From assembly GCA_021806865.1 (NCBI GenBank), contig JAKAPU010000157.1, forward strand, positions 1-6,238: a stretch of DNA of 6,238 nucleotides, read 5' to 3'. Shown here in pieces: positions 5,443 to 6,238 of this stretch. Source of the stretch: an archaeon (GTDB taxonomy: Archaea > Thermoproteota > Nitrososphaeria > Nitrososphaerales > CADDZS01). The notes beneath the pieces were generated by a model that searched no databases, was not told the origin of the DNA, and worked only from the letters and a program-made list of their open reading frames with translations. A program made the position numbers and the translations under genes. Position 1 is the stretch's first letter. Every line of letters begins with the position of its first letter.

Positions 5443-6238
5443 TTGCCCGACGATTCAAAGAAATCGGTGTTCACTCGTGATTCTACTGGCCTAGTGAAGT
5501 CAATATCCGCGATCGACGTTCTCTCCTTCACTTTTCTCGCGGCTGGACCAATCGTCCTGATAGCACTGGGAGTGCTCACGCTTCCGGCCATTTACGAAGG
5601 AACAGACCTGTATTTGATCTTCGGCATTTCTATTGTACTTCTTCTCGCTCTCGCATACAACACTGCTGCTTTGGCATCTGCAATGCCGCGAGCCGGCGGC
5701 GATTATGTGTTCGGTTCACGCGTCATTCATCCTGTCTGGGGAATGATCCCATCCTTCATGGTTCTTTTTTCATTCGTTGTGGGAATCGGAACATTGGCGG
5801 TAGTTTCGCTCGAAGCATTTGTTGGTCCAGCCTTCATCACTTCGTATCCGCAGTATCTGAACACGATCTTGAGCCTGATCTACACATCTCCTCTGAATCT
5901 GTCAATAATCGCTGGTGTTGTGCTGGCCCTGATCTTCGGGCTCGCCATCGGAAGCACGAAGGGTTGGTTCTGGTTCCTTCGCATAGTGTCGATCTACGGC
6001 TTTATCGTGATACTCGTATTCTTCGGATACCTGCTGACTACGAGTCATAAAACGATACTGAACAATTACGATTCTCAAATGGCAACTGGATTGAGCTCTT
6101 CACAGGTAATCGCAAACGCAACCTCGGCTGGATGGTCGTCCAGTGTTCCGTCATCGGCACTCTCAACAGCAGGGGCTATGATCTTCGTCTTCTTCTTCCT
6201 TGCTGCGCCAATTTCTGCATACTTTGCAAGTGAAATCA
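5443..6238 (+). CDS. APC-superfamily amino acid permease, N-terminal part (3' end outside window)
   Basis: The frame is open from TTG 5443 to the right edge, giving 265 residues of a protein usually of 450-600. It is an integral-membrane secondary transporter, probably importing amino acids or related amines. A polar N-terminus (MPDDSKKSVFTRDSTGLVKS) precedes hydrophobic segments at about 25-48, 57-80, 100-125, 152-170, 176-198 and 244-262. AMPRAGGDYVFGSRVIHPVWG (about 80-100), after the second segment, is the conserved loop of archaeal/bacterial APC permeases (PR-GGDYV-SR). The stretch 199-243 is Ser/Thr/Asn-rich and probably extracellular. TTG is chosen because it gives the family-typical N-terminus and sits about 28 bases after a TATA-like box; a stop codon (TAA, 5413-5415) lies in frame upstream and GTG 5467 is the only near alternative. 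Substrate cannot be told from sequence; linkage to the hydrolase suggests its substrate or an amino acid. Confidence 0.9.
   Translation, partial: MPDDSKKSVFTRDSTGLVKSISAIDVLSFTFLAAGPIVLIALGVLTLPAIYEGTDLYLIFGISIVLLLALAYNTAALASAMPRAGGDYVFGSRVIHPVWGMIPSFMVLFSFVVGIGTLAVVSLEAFVGPAFITSYPQYLNTILSLIYTSPLNLSIIAGVVLALIFGLAIGSTKGWFWFLRIVSIYGFIVILVFFGYLLTTSHKTILNNYDSQMATGLSSSQVIANATSAGWSSSVPSSALSTAGAMIFVFFFLAAPISAYFASEI

Noticed and set aside
1..6238. CRISPR arrays, insertion sequences, attachment sites or long direct repeats
   Set aside because: I saw no regularly spaced repeats, transposase or integrase motifs, or terminal inverted repeats; the window is packed with ordinary metabolic genes.

Overview
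The window looks like part of a chromosome from a heterotrophic archaeon devoted to amino-acid metabolism. The archaeal assignment rests on three things. The proteins resemble archaeal family members (Pyrococcus-like threonine dehydrogenase, TrpB2-type tryptophan synthase beta, archaeal-style APC permease). Several genes have a TATA-like box about 25-28 bases before the start codon and no Shine-Dalgarno, the pattern of leaderless archaeal transcripts. GTG and TTG starts are used. The lineage cannot be fixed from the sequence; Thermoproteota or Thermoplasmatota-type heterotrophs are plausible (inference).

Layout, left to right: the C-terminal part of a glutamate dehydrogenase (+, cut by the left edge); zinc-dependent L-threonine 3-dehydrogenase (-), ending 2 bases from it; a 77-base divergent promoter region with a symmetrical TTAA-G-TTAA element; 2-amino-3-ketobutyrate CoA ligase (+); a hairpin over the stop codons of two convergent genes; TrpB2 (-); a spacer of about 260 bases with a palindrome; a metal-dependent cyclase/kynurenine-formamidase-like hydrolase (+); and the N-terminal part of an APC amino-acid permease (+, cut by the right edge), which starts at TTG. 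The strand order is + - + - + +, so most genes are probably transcribed singly.

The first three genes form a coherent catabolic set. Threonine is oxidised by Tdh to 2-amino-3-ketobutyrate, which Kbl cleaves with CoA to glycine and acetyl-CoA. Glutamate dehydrogenase links amino-nitrogen to 2-oxoglutarate. The second half (TrpB2, cyclase-family hydrolase, permease) could concern aromatic or other amino-acid uptake and turnover, but the substrates of the hydrolase and permease cannot be read from the sequence. No RNA gene, CRISPR array, insertion sequence or phage gene was found. I see no clearly novel defence or mobile system; the points most worth checking are regulatory architecture and the unassigned trpB2-hydrolase-permease group.
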